This document shows, one piece after another, positions 33,806-44,382 of a stretch of 64,000 nucleotides of DNA. Source of the stretch: Xanthoparmelia taractica (taxonomy: Eukaryota; Ascomycota; Lecanoromycetes; Lecanorales; Parmeliaceae); contig MU853184.1 of assembly GCA_033085395.1 (NCBI GenBank), positions 62,001 through 126,000 on the forward strand, read 5' to 3'. Both the position numbers and the translations under genes were made by a program. Numbering within the stretch: the stretch's first letter is position 1; every line of letters begins with the position of its first letter. Below the pieces are notes generated by a model. It made no database searches and had not been told where the DNA came from. It saw only the letters and a list, made by a program, of their open reading frames with translations.

Positions 33806-35470
33806 CTACAGCGTCCACACCGCCGCTCCCACCGCAGCTGCAAACAGCCATGTGCTCGATACCTCAAGCAGGCTTCCGGATCCTTTCTTGCCGCCACCTA
33901 GGTTGACGCCACCAGGTAAGCCCTGGTAGCCAAAAGTGAGGTTCTGCTTGACCGTGGTGTTGACGCATTGTCCGTTGGCGATGTCCAGGTTGCTGAGGTC
34001 ATCCTACGACGTTTAGCTCTCTCGTAGAGTGGGATGAAGGAAAGAGTAAACCTACAGGTACAACGAAGAACATGTACATGCTGGGGTTGACATCCTTGAA
34101 CCCGCTCGTATCGTAGGGGAATTTGTCACCCGGATCCGTATTGGAGGTGTTCCGGAGGAAAATGCACTGCACCTGTCCTGGATAATCTGTGACCATGGCT
34201 GGATAATCCCTCATGACATCGCTATTGCTCGTGTCCGCGATGAGTACAAACTTTCGTTTGGGGAAAGTCTGGAAGACCTTGTCGAGGAGGAATTTGCGGA
34301 TGCTCAATGTAGCGCTAACGTCACTGAAATTGAGAGGACGAGTGTCGAAGGAGCCTCCAGGGTAAGTCTTGTAGATGAAATCCATATAATTGCGAGTCAC
34401 TTGCTCAGGCGTCGTGGTCAGGTAATGGAACCAGAAGTTCGGAAGGGTGCGCGACCAATTCGCGTAGATGTCTGGCATATTCATCCAGGGAGTGAAAGGC
34501 TTGGCGAAGGTGTTCAGCAGGCCCAAGGATGGTTCGTAGATCTGGGTAACGCGTAGGATGTCGTCAATGTCGGAAATGATCCCTAATCCTGTTGAAGGGA
34601 TAAGATAGGCAGTCGCGTTCCCATTCACATCTCCCTCAGTGTAGACATTCAAGCGCTGGATCTCGCTTGTAGTGTTGCCAGCATCCAGCCCAGCGTCATT
34701 GATTTGGACGAAGCCGTCAAAGTCTCCTTCCGTATCTGTCGGAATTGGGAACTTGACCCGTTGACTTCCGCCTTTTGGTGTTACGGCTCCGCCTCCGCCT
34801 TGTTCTCCAGAGGCACCTGCAGTAGGTGCAGGCTCGAGATTGAAAGTTACATTTTGGTTGCTCTGCTGGAGTACGAAGATTTCGGCGGTCAGGTTCCTAG
34901 CTTGTGAGGCCTGTGATGGTGGGAGATCTTGGACGGACGTGCCGACCAAAAATACATTCGCAAGATCATCTAATTTCTGTTCGGTGATGTTGGGTTGCTT
35001 GAAGACGTTGCCGTGGAAGCGGACATTCCAGCCCTGATCAGTCCAATTGGCATAGGGACTGGCATGGTCAGTACATATTATATGAGGGACATATGCAGCA
35101 TGGCTCACGGTATGTTCAGCACCTGTGTCGGCAGTGCTTTGACTTGAGCATCGTCAAGCCCCAAGCTACTCTGCACATCGGCCCCAGTGGGAAAATTTTG
35201 GAAGAAGTTGGGGACGCCCGACGCGACGTATGAGGGTATGTCTGAGCCCAAGCCGCTGAGTATTGAGTTGACGTCGCCGGCAAGATCACTAATCAGGCCT
35301 CTCTTCTTGTATGTTTTGGTAGGGTCCCAGCTGGCTGGCGATGGGGTGATTAACGGCCGCTCTTGGCCTATTTGGCCAGGTCTTGGAATGCTTCGACGGA
35401 CCGCTGTTGCGCTGACTAGGGGGAGGAGAGCAAGGAGTACGGTTGGAAGAGCACTAAGGACCACCATCAC
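33806..35470 (-). CDS. Secreted, probably GPI-anchored App1-like (DUF2183) protein
   Basis: Exons 35109-35470, 34056-35058 and 33806-34003 join through introns of 50 and 52 nt; 520 aa. MMVVLSALPTVLLALLPLVSATA is a signal peptide. The catalytic-type DUF2183 (App1) domain starts near residue 280: STGLGIISDIDDILR, then FTPWMNMPDIYANWS, HYLTTTPEQVTRNYMDF, RPLNFSDVSATLSIRKFLLDK, FVLIADTSNSDVMRDYP and VQCIFLRNTSNTD. Yeast App1 is a phosphatidate phosphatase whose DxDxT motif carries T; here DIDDI has Ile, so activity is uncertain. Many N-glycosylation sequons (NWT, NIT, NLT, NVT, NTT). The last exon ends with VSSTWLFAAAVGAAVWTL after a small-residue stretch, matching a GPI signal. Confidence 0.88.
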
Positions 35471-35745
35471 GGTTCGTAGGTCCAGGTCTTAGGTGTGGAA
35501 AGACTATTCTCCAGAATGAACAACCCACGTCTGTAGGTTTTCTTCAGAACGGAAAGGAAAGCGGAAGGGACAAAAGATAGGTTCAGAAGAATGTTATGTC
35601 GTGTTCTGTATGGCCGCGTAACAGGAGGACTCTGGCCAAAATAAGAGTCGGACGAGTCCTTCGTGTCCGGCCACACAGAATGAAGCAATCCAAAACAAGG
35701 AACCTGCGCTTGGCAGGTTTCACTTTAGAGCAGGACCCTTTAAGA

Positions 35746-35977
35746 CCCTGGGATATGCAATGTTAGGGCTAGGGCTAGACTTGGATCTCAGCGTGTTCTT
35801 ACTTATTTTGATATATGTTCTGATTGGTATCTTAGGTCCAAGATATCAAGTCTTCGTAGCAATTAAGAAAGAGTATCATCCATTGACGTGGTGCCGAGTA
35901 GTCATGGAATCTTGGTGAAACGTTGGCATTTTGGTGATGCTAGCCCTAGCCCTGATAGACTATTGCCTATCCTAGGG
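35746..35977. mobile_element. MITE-like element with ~33-bp imperfect terminal inverted repeats
   Basis: Left arm 35746-35778 reads CCCTGGGATATGCAAT, then ends AGGGCTAGGGCTAG. The reverse complement of the right arm (35940-35977) reads CCCTAGGATAGGCAAT and ends with the same 14 bases; the arms differ by a few substitutions and a 5-nt indel. The interior is AT-rich and non-coding. No clear target-site duplication is seen, so a non-autonomous DNA transposon is likely but not proven. Confidence 0.5.
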
Positions 35978-37572
35978 AATACGTGTAGAGTTTTCTATTA
36001 ATTATGATGAATCGACAAAGAAATGTTTAACCACAGATCTCGCAGTGTATACATTATTCTTTCTAATCATTATCACAATTTCATAAGTGGAAGTCAGTAT
36101 AAAAGAATCTTGTTCGTGAATTCCCCGGCTTCGCGTTTCGCGTTTCGCCCTGATCGAATACTATTTTTGGCCTCTGGTGTAGGGTAAAACCGGCGTTTAG
36201 TTAACGAGGCCACCGCCTGAACATGTCTTTTCTGCATCAGCTCCTTGCCTCTTCAATTCAACGGTTCACAGATGTTGCCGTAGAGCTAGGCAATAACTCT
36301 AGGGAGTATGAGTAGCAGTGACAGGTCTTCTCGAAAAGAGTTACAACATTTGACTTCCTTCACGAGCATGTCGCTGCCTTCCACTCGTTGATTTACTCAG
36401 CCATGTCCTTGTCTTTCTTCCCTCGCTCCAGTCGTCACCTGCCAAGGAGCAAAGTCCGAGAAGGAAATGGATGATTGCTTCCTGTTTGTTCTCAACGCAG
36501 GACAAAAGTCGCCTTGCCTGCAACACGATATCAATCCATCCTCGGCTCCATATCCTGCAAATTCAGCAACGCATGCAAGGCTGAGCAAATTGCCAACTAT
36601 ATCGGAGGTACCTTGCACATTTGCAATGCCGCAGCCGGGGAGATGTTGAAACCGGATGTCGTTGGGAAAGAAGCCTACAGCCTAAAGGATGGCCCTTTCT
36701 CGCAAGCCAGGCCACTCTCGCGTTGCGATATCATGCAGCAGGCACTGCGAAATTTCCCGGCTACAAGGCAAAGCTTGTACTGCAAGTGCTCGGTAGACTG
36801 CATAGGCCTCAAATTTCTCAGGCATTACTGCTCGAGTTTGAAGTTTCATCACAAAAGCAGTCCAACCCTGTGCCAGAATTGGGGGCCTGCATTAACACGA
36901 TTGGCGTCTTGCGTCATCCTAAATCCTGAAAAGCCCCGAAGATCTCCGGTTTCGGAACTGTGATCTGTCAATGTAGGACCTCCGACGGGCTTGTGGTCGC
37001 TGGTCAAATACGAGGGTGAGGGCGTGCCTGGAACGTTGATGAAAGGCCTGAGCGGCCTTGGAGCTGTCTGGTGAGGGAAGTGCGAGTCAGCAAGCAGTTT
37101 GCCATGAGTCGAGACGGGAGTTTGCAGGATAGCATAACGAAGTCAGGCGGAGCTGCTTTGTGGTTATTGTGGGTGTACTGAAAATATCTTGGGCGCTATT
37201 CTGGCTTTTTAGCCTATCGTTGACTGTCTCATAGAACGAAGTCAATGATGGTGTCGAGAATCTACTTGCACGACGAAGTGGTGTGCTTATTTGCGTTGTT
37301 GGAAGCGAAACCAGTTTGGCGGGAAGCAGGACATTGCGTGACAGTCGCCATAAGGTGACAGAGTATTGTAAGGGTACTTTTATGGTAGGGTAGAAGTATG
37401 GTGCGTGGAGCTAGGCGACGATCAATCGTGCCTGGATCCTTTTGAAACTTCCCTTTCGTTGAAGTGTAAATAATCATACCACCTGCCAGGCTGCTGGATG
37501 CTGGAGTATGGCTAAGGACCATGGACGATAATGGAGAAGCTGATTGCTGATTGCTGATTGCTGTGGCTTCGC

Positions 37573-37607
37573 TTGCTATAATTATAATAAGAATAAATAA
37601 TAAAATA

Positions 37608-37634
<27 letters not shown>
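37573..37634 (+). repeat. ATT/AAT and (GAT)n microsatellite
   Basis: AT-rich ATAATAA-type repeats pass into about nine GAT units. Confidence 0.85.
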
Positions 37635-37638
<4 letters not shown>

Positions 37639-38075
37639 GAAGCTGTTTCCAGGAACCCGCGTCTCCCCGGCAAAAATGGCTTGAAGAAATTGATTGCCAT
37701 CTCAACAGAAGTAAGCATCAAAACACTCCGAGTATCTCCATCTCGCAAGCACTTCCACCAGAGGCGTTGCCACTAAACGCCACGCTCTTGCAACATCCTG
37801 AAGTAGCTAAGCAACAAATAACAATGTCGGCAGTCGAGCCTCAAGTCCGAGAAGACCAGCAAAATTGATAGGCGTAATAAACCGTTGCTCGTATAACACA
37901 ACGTAGCGCACATTCACTGGGCTTGGCCTTGTACTGTCAACCACGTCCAGCGGAAAATCGACGGCATGGTGGAAAAAGAATTGTCACCCTTTCGAATGTG
38001 TTGCCAGTCGGCCGACGTGCCTGAATTTACCTACAGGAAAAAATGACCCAGAAGGGAAGAGTCACAGGAAGCAAT

Positions 38076-38177
38076 CATTGGCCTGGAGGCTCTAGACTTT
38101 CCGACTTTATGGAATCAGGAACCAGTCATGGGCCTGGAAATGCTAGACTTGCCGATGTTATGGAAGCAGGTACAAGC
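38076..38177 (+). repeat. Diverged in-frame 51-bp tandem repeat
   Basis: Two adjacent 51-nt units (38076-38126, 38127-38177). In one frame they read HWPGGSRLSDFMESGTS and HGPGNARLADVMEAGTS, 11 of 17 residues the same. The frame (38043-38231, 62 aa) is open but has no known relative. Confidence 0.7.
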
Positions 38178-39080
38178 CTCATTGTAACGCTCCTCATGTA
38201 CTTCTACATGATTAGTCTTCGGTCGCCGTGATTGCTGCGTATGCGGACACAGCTCCTCATCCCACTACTATCGATTGCGCCTACGATTTACACGCACCCT
38301 GCCGCATGGTCAAGTCTTGCCGATCTCTCAGGAGGCCATCCTGCGAGACGAATACTCCGTACGGAGATTCTCTCTATTTCCATTTGATTGCTCTCTGCTT
38401 CATTCGATCCCACCCAGAAAGCAGGAAGGAATATCCGGCCAATGCAGCCTCCCCTCCTCGTCCAATCCCCTCTCTTCGGTACCTGGGTGCTGTGGTGAAT
38501 CAGATATGCACAATACTCATTAGCTTCGCTACTTCGTCTCCCATCTCCTGAACAAGATTCCTTGCAAGCTTGGTTCAATAAATTCCGTCTCTGTGCAGAC
38601 GGGTACGCACTACAATCTGACGGTGCCGCTATGTATACAGGGCTAATGCATAAGCCGCTGCGTATCATGCACGCTGGGCCCACAATTATCAAGAACTGAT
38701 ATTTGCAAAGGACTCCCTCGGTATCCCAATCACCTTGGACTGATGCGCCTTACTGTTGCCCACATCGCAGTTCCTGGGCATTGGGAAGATCCTCCCCAAC
38801 ATGGATGAGATGCATCTGGAACCTCAGCAAACAAAATTTTCCGTTGATCCTTGCCCTAAGGCGTCGCGGCCGCGTCAGGTGCAAGTGAGAGAAGAGGGTA
38901 ATCGCAGGAGAACCTTTTCAGATCTGGTTCGGCCGACGGCAGCTGTGGGGTTTTTATTGAAAGCTCATTTAAGGGAAGCTTCAAGTAGTTCAGAATCCCC
39001 CAACTCTTGCTCGACCTTCTCTGCCAACTTACCTTCTCCTCCACTGTCGTTACTAACAAGTAGGGAAATCATCGTTCAAG

Positions 39081-39822
39081 ATGCAACTCACAAGGCAGGC
39101 ATGGCTGGGAGGTCTCCTTGGCTTGGCACTTGGAGTACCACAGGGTAAGTGGGAGAGCATATTCTTTCTTGATTTTTGTATTGTTCTTACTCTGAATGAA
39201 ATTTCTGTCCTAAGTGGGATTCACTGATCGGAGCCAAACACCCTGTGTCCTTTCGTCGGATCGAGCTCGTCAGCAAACATGAGGCTAACATACTTACAGT
39301 TTACGGCTATTGGTATGGCGGCTTGACTACAGGTACTGGGACCAGTCCGGCCACACTCCCCACTGGTGTCAGTGGCACCGATCCCGCTAGCAAGGTCCCA
39401 TCAAAATCCGCTCCTTACGGAAACTCTACGTCGAGCTATTACTATCCTTCGGGCACCGCGCCATACTCCACTGGAAGCTCAAAAACCAGTACTGACCCCC
39501 ATACCTCTTCCTACGGTACCGTCAGCGGTGGCCCGTACAAGACATCCAACTCTAGCGCCCCAGCAGACCCAACCGCCGGTCCTACTCACGGCACTGACCC
39601 TCCCCCATCTGGCACCGTCGGCACTGCCAAATCAACAGGCTACGCCAGTAGCAAGCTTACATACACCGGTCCAACGGGAATCCCTACGGAGTACTACTAT
39701 CACCACAAGAAGCCAAAGCGCAACGTAAGTCGCTTCGTCGTCCTCTCATAAAGCCGAAAGGGATGAGGGGTATACTGACGGTATCCATACAGGCTCCCCG
39801 CGGCTATGGCTACCAGGCTTGA
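39081..39822 (+). CDS. Small secreted Gly/Ser/Thr-rich protein with 9-codon last exon
   Basis: Exons 39081-39144, 39300-39724 and 39793-39822 (introns 155 and 68 nt) give 172 aa. MQLTRQAWLGGLLGLALGVPQ is a signal peptide. The mature part begins VYGYWYGGLTTGTG and is rich in Ser, Thr, Pro and Tyr. A run of His/Lys/Arg near the end (EYYYHHKKPKRN) is followed by the last exon, which encodes just APRGYGYQA. PKR is a dibasic site that Kex2 could cut. If intron 2 is retained, the frame ends after a different 10-residue tail (VSRFVVLS). No family recognised; probably a secreted or wall protein. Confidence 0.72.
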
Positions 39823-41109
39823 GGCCTACCTTACCAGCCCTCGACAATGCTTAGGCATGACTTGGCACCCAATGATGTCTAGGAAGTGTATGTGGATATG
39901 CGAATAGCGGCGGCACCGATGAATGAAGCATTGAGTGATGGGCATGGGGTACACAGACATCATTTGCACGGCGCTCGCTTCCTTTCCGCATTTTCATTTC
40001 ATTTCAACAGCATTGCAGGACCACGGCATGGCATGCATGTCCACACCACAGGCAGGCGCCTCTCTTTGATATTCTTCCTCCACTTGCTCCTTACACTTAC
40101 TTACAAGAACATGCGGACAACAATTTAACCCTTTCGATTCTTCTTCGTTCGCTTAAAAGCGACCATTTTATTTTCTAAAAGAAAACAGACATTAGACCTA
40201 TGGTAGTTTGAGGTAGTTGCGCATTTAGACGGGGTTTATTTTTACTTTTTACTCTGAAGGCTGCGTGCGTGATCTACTCTGATGGTTGCTTGATCGTGCT
40301 CGGTAATATGTAATCAACTCATGATGCGAGATGTAGATCACTTCAGTGGCTTGGATCGAACTTTGGAAATTGGGGGAAGGAATACGTAAGCTAGGGAATT
40401 TTGCTTGAGATATATGTAGGTGGTAGGTATGTAGGTAGGAAGAAGTCGGCGCACGGTCCTTAATGGCCAGCTCCGGAGTGCCTAATAATAGGGCACAAGC
40501 ATGTGGAAGTGACCTGTAGCATTTCTAATTCTTCTCTCTAGTAGTAGCAAATGCAAGCTAATGTACATGCATGCGCACGTTCCACCGAAAAATCTGCCGA
40601 GAAGTAAAAGATGCTTTCAAGAAATGGCTGCCTCCTCGTGCGCGCGCACAAGAAGTAGAAAGAAGTAATGTACAGTCTGCCATGTATGAGTCTGCTTGGT
40701 GAATATGCAGTGGTAATCTGCCAATCATGATGGCTCCGCCGGTGAATGCAGACATTGTAAGTAAGGTGCTTGTCGTAACATGAAGAGTAGCCATTATTAA
40801 AACTCGTCAAGGACCTAGTCCAGAAGTGGAATTGATGTGAATGTAAATCCGTGCTTCGTTTGATCAAAGTATAAGCTCAGAGTAAGAGCTCATGAATTGA
40901 ACAGGCCGCAGTATTTGTACAAACGTACGGAACGTGTGATCTCTGGGTTCAGACTTCAGGATAGAGTAAGCTGTCGTGGATCCGGTGAACATGAAAGGGG
41001 GTGATCCGAGGATAGATGGTGCTTTGGTGGTTTCACTGCAAAGGGTTAGAGGATGCTGGTCTGTCAAGGCTGCAGGGCTAGGCTTACCTTCAAAGCGGCA
41101 AGGAAGCTC
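39823..41109. other. Intergenic, convergent 3' region
   Basis: About 1.3 kb between two converging genes. No domain-bearing frame; scattered GTAGGTA/GTAAG words near 40420-40440. Confidence 0.55.
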
Positions 41110-42797
41110 TCAAAACTTCAGGCGCGGATCAAGATCCTTCAGTGGTAGAGGACGGACCATCACAGCTTTGAGCATTTTCTGTGCCAGTCCGTCAATTTTG
41201 CTATGGTAAGCATCCTGTTAGAAAATCCCGAGTTAGCATTGACCGTACAAGGCTTTCTGGAGTGGGGGAAGTCCGAATTGGCACGGAGAACAGAGACTGC
41301 GAGAGACGTACGTCAAAGCTATTGGCTACTTCGGGTTTAGGATCTCCAATCTCGAGCTTGTCCGTCTTGACACCCTTCAAAGCGTTCAAGAATTCACCAT
41401 CTCTAGTGAGCATCCGGACGTTGCGACGTCCGCAAAAACCTAACTTGAGCTTGAGAATCTTGCCGTGTTGGCTCAAATGGTTGAGAATCCATAAGACGTC
41501 CTTGTTGTAGGTGAAGCGACGCTGATCCATGGTCGCATCTAGTATCCTGAAGTCAGCATGTCTGATACCAGATTCATTTCTCACAGCAGAAAGTTGAGTC
41601 GTGAAAGAGCTCCAAAGGAAAACAAACGCTGCAAGAAGCGGTCTTGCTTCCAACCATAAGGAGGGTTTCAGTCTACCGAAAATGTAACATACATGGATTG
41701 CCTGACGGGCTAGCGTCGCAGAAATTGATACCAAGGTTTTGGATGAGGCCGGTATTTTCAGGTCCAATATCCGTCAAGAAGCGACGAACGTGGGTCCAAG
41801 CGAGCTCTTTCCATTGAGATTCTATGCAGATTTCGGAATCAGTATGGCTTATTTAAGGTAGACCTTAAGGTGGACCTTAGAGTCGCGAGATAGCTCTCGA
41901 GACGATAAAGGTCTTCTTGCTCCCAAGAAAGATTTGCAACTCGGTTTCAAGGTCAATTAGGAAGGATCAGTTCCAAAATAGACGTACCAAAGTAATGTCC
42001 AGATCTGGCAAAATTGTAACCAAAGCAGAAACGGTTTTCGCTATACACGAACATGCGAGCTTCATTGTAGACCACTTTGTTGACGCGAAGGAAAGCGGAT
42101 GAGCGGGCAAAACCGCTGCGGTCTGTAAAGTCGATGGGAGCTCGTTTCTTGAACACAAGGGCGTAGACCTTATCTGCATTGATACCTCGGGATTAGCATT
42201 TTTTCTAGCAGAAGCTATTTGGGGCTATATAGTTAGACCTGTGAGTCTACAGAGCTCTTTGATGAGAAGCTCGGGCTTTGTAGCTGCCAACGCGCTAGGC
42301 AGGGCAGTAATTGAATTCGTACGCAGTGGAGGGAAGCACCTACTGCGGATCTCTCCTGGAAGACTCTCAAATCCAGCCTTTGTCTCATCATAAAATTCGT
42401 TCTTGTTGATGACTCCTTGAGGTAGCAATGGTTTCGCAGGGTGTGGTTCAGGCGGGTTGACGTCACATGTTGGCACATTGGTGGTGGGAGCGTCACTCAT
42501 CGGGTGAGGTGGTAAGTCAAGCATCTTGTTCCATGCCTCAACGGCTGCATAGGTCTCTGGGTAGTAGGCCAGACAAGAGGAGTCTGGTGGCGGTGGGGAA
42601 GCCTTGGCTTGAGCCTTGAATTTTCCATTAAGACGGAGCTTCTTGGCAGTGTGGCGATCTTCATCGTCACACTCGCCTTCGCTCTCGGTGCCTTCATCTT
42701 CACTGTCGAAAAGCAAGGTGCTTGAGTCGAGATAGCCGGGTGCTGGTGGCACTTGCTTCGCTGAACGCACAGGCCTACATCCGCGCGGAACGGGCAT
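41110..42797 (-). CDS. 2EXR/F-box-like protein, five exons
   Basis: Exons 42344-42797, 41988-42173, 41693-41821, 41312-41538 and 41110-41214 (introns 170, 166, 154 and 97 nt) give 366 aa. The first 150 residues are acidic and disordered (LFDSEDEGTESEGECDDED). Joining exons 1 and 2 creates FESLPGEIRNKVYALVFKKR, the LPxEIRNxIY signature of the 2EXR/F-box-like families abundant in Dothideomycetes and Leotiomycetes. Next come SSAFLRVNKVVYNEARMFVYS and WKELAWTHVRRFLTDIGPEN, as usual in that family. Function unknown; ubiquitin-ligase adaptor roles have been proposed for some F-box relatives only. No single exon exceeds 152 codons, so the gene is easy to miss. Confidence 0.82.
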
Positions 42798-44382
42798 TGT
42801 AGTGGCGACGGCAGGTACCTATGTATGAATTATAAATTTGACATGTAATTGAAAACCGAAGTAATCTACCTGTAAGACTCGCTTTTTGTCTACGTGAGAG
42901 GAAGGCTTCATGTTAGGCTGGTAAGCGTGTGAATAGATGAAGCGCGTCACTGGCAAATAGCGCGTTGGGTCGTAGTGATGGGAACGACCATTGGTGGCCA
43001 TGTGCGTTCTATATGAGCATCTGTGTGCTGAGCTGAGAGTGTTGTGGGCAAGAGAGCAATGGTCGTTTACCTCGAGTTGCCACCACACGGTGGCAGCGGC
43101 GTTTGGATTCAGTCAGCTCTGGGGCCAGTGGCTGGTCAAGGTGACAGACTGAAGATCACGGCGAAGATAAGACTGATGATGTTGGTGGTTGACGGAGGTT
43201 GAAACTGCCAGATGTGGTTTATGAAATTTTTAGCAGGAACGGGGAGTCGCACAATGCGGGCGCCGTTGGTGGGGCCGAGGATGCTTAAACTAAGGTAAGG
43301 TATCTTTTTCTTTTGCCTACCTTAACCTTGGCATACCAGGATCAGAAGCACCAACTTTCTCCCGTCTGACACTCGCAGACCTGAGGTATAGCTATCGAAA
43401 GCCTTTACATAGCCAGTGACCAGGAGAAAGCATGATACTCTCCTCCACATTGTTCTCGGATTCTTCTTCCACCTCATTTTTGAGTGACCATGACGGTAGG
43501 GTAGTGAACTTCCTGTGAAACCAGGGCTGAGAAAAGAGAGATTGAATGTGATTGGATGGCAGTTGAATAGGACGCCACTACTCATCATCCTTGTTGGTCG
43601 ATTAGAAAGAGACATGGATCGTAAACGACGGAAACAACAAGCATGATACAAGGAGGTACATAGGCATTATGTTTGACAAACCAAGAGACTCGACATGCAA
43701 GATCCTCGTCCAGAACTTTCTTCGATACGTGGCAAGATCATGTTTCATCTTGTTCAGAGGTGTTGAGGTTTTACTAAGAACAAAATAATGCATAACTGAA
43801 CGTCGTGAAAGCCTTGAGGCCCTTCAAGTGGCAAACCAGAGAGCCTTCGACTTTGTGCGTCTTGGGTCAGAACCGGACGGCGAGCTGGATAAATGTGGTC
43901 TCAATTTGATGCCACAGTGAAAGAGAAAGAGAGCTCTACGCTCGTCTTGACGGGATCAGGGATTCCATAGCTGCAGGGCAGTATGATGACTAGGCTTGCG
44001 ATAGAGACATACATAGGATGAAAGGGGTAAGGGGTAGATAGAGCCTACAATTCTGCAGCTCTGAGAAAGGAGAACAACAACACGTCCAATCAGAAAGTCT
44101 CATATTGTCCTTTGTAAGGTGGTGAATTGGACCCAAGACATATCAGCATAGCCCACATCAGACAGCTTTGCACTGTCCAAGTGAGTGCTGCAGCAGTCGT
44201 ACAAGTCATCTCATCATCTTGGATCGTAGTTGTTTGTTGGACAACAGCATTGTGGGCGCATGAATTTTAACACAGGCACGATCACAGAAGCGTCTTAGGC
44301 CTCCCGGGAGATGCCGGAGCTAAAGGAGCCACTCGCGTATCTGGGGTTGATTGTGAGGGACAAGCACCGGCTTTCATCATCA
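42798..44382. other. Divergent intergenic region, 2EXR gene and SHMT
   Basis: About 1.6 kb shared promoter space. Contains a CTAAGGTAAGGTATC word near 43287-43304 that echoes AGGTA repeats elsewhere. No convincing gene. Confidence 0.55.

Larger units (their letters stand above)
35471..39080. other. Intergenic with MITE-like element and microsatellite
   Basis: About 3.6 kb. Holds the inverted-repeat element at 35746-35977, an ATT/GAT microsatellite (37573-37634) and an in-frame diverged tandem repeat at 38076-38177. Frames up to about 160 codons around 36.4-37.0 kb overlap one another on both strands and show no domain. No gene called. Confidence 0.6.

Noticed and set aside
36475..36963. 162-codon plus-strand frame with several Cys
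   Set aside because: Three overlapping frames of similar length exist here; no signal peptide or ordered Cys pattern to support a secreted protein.
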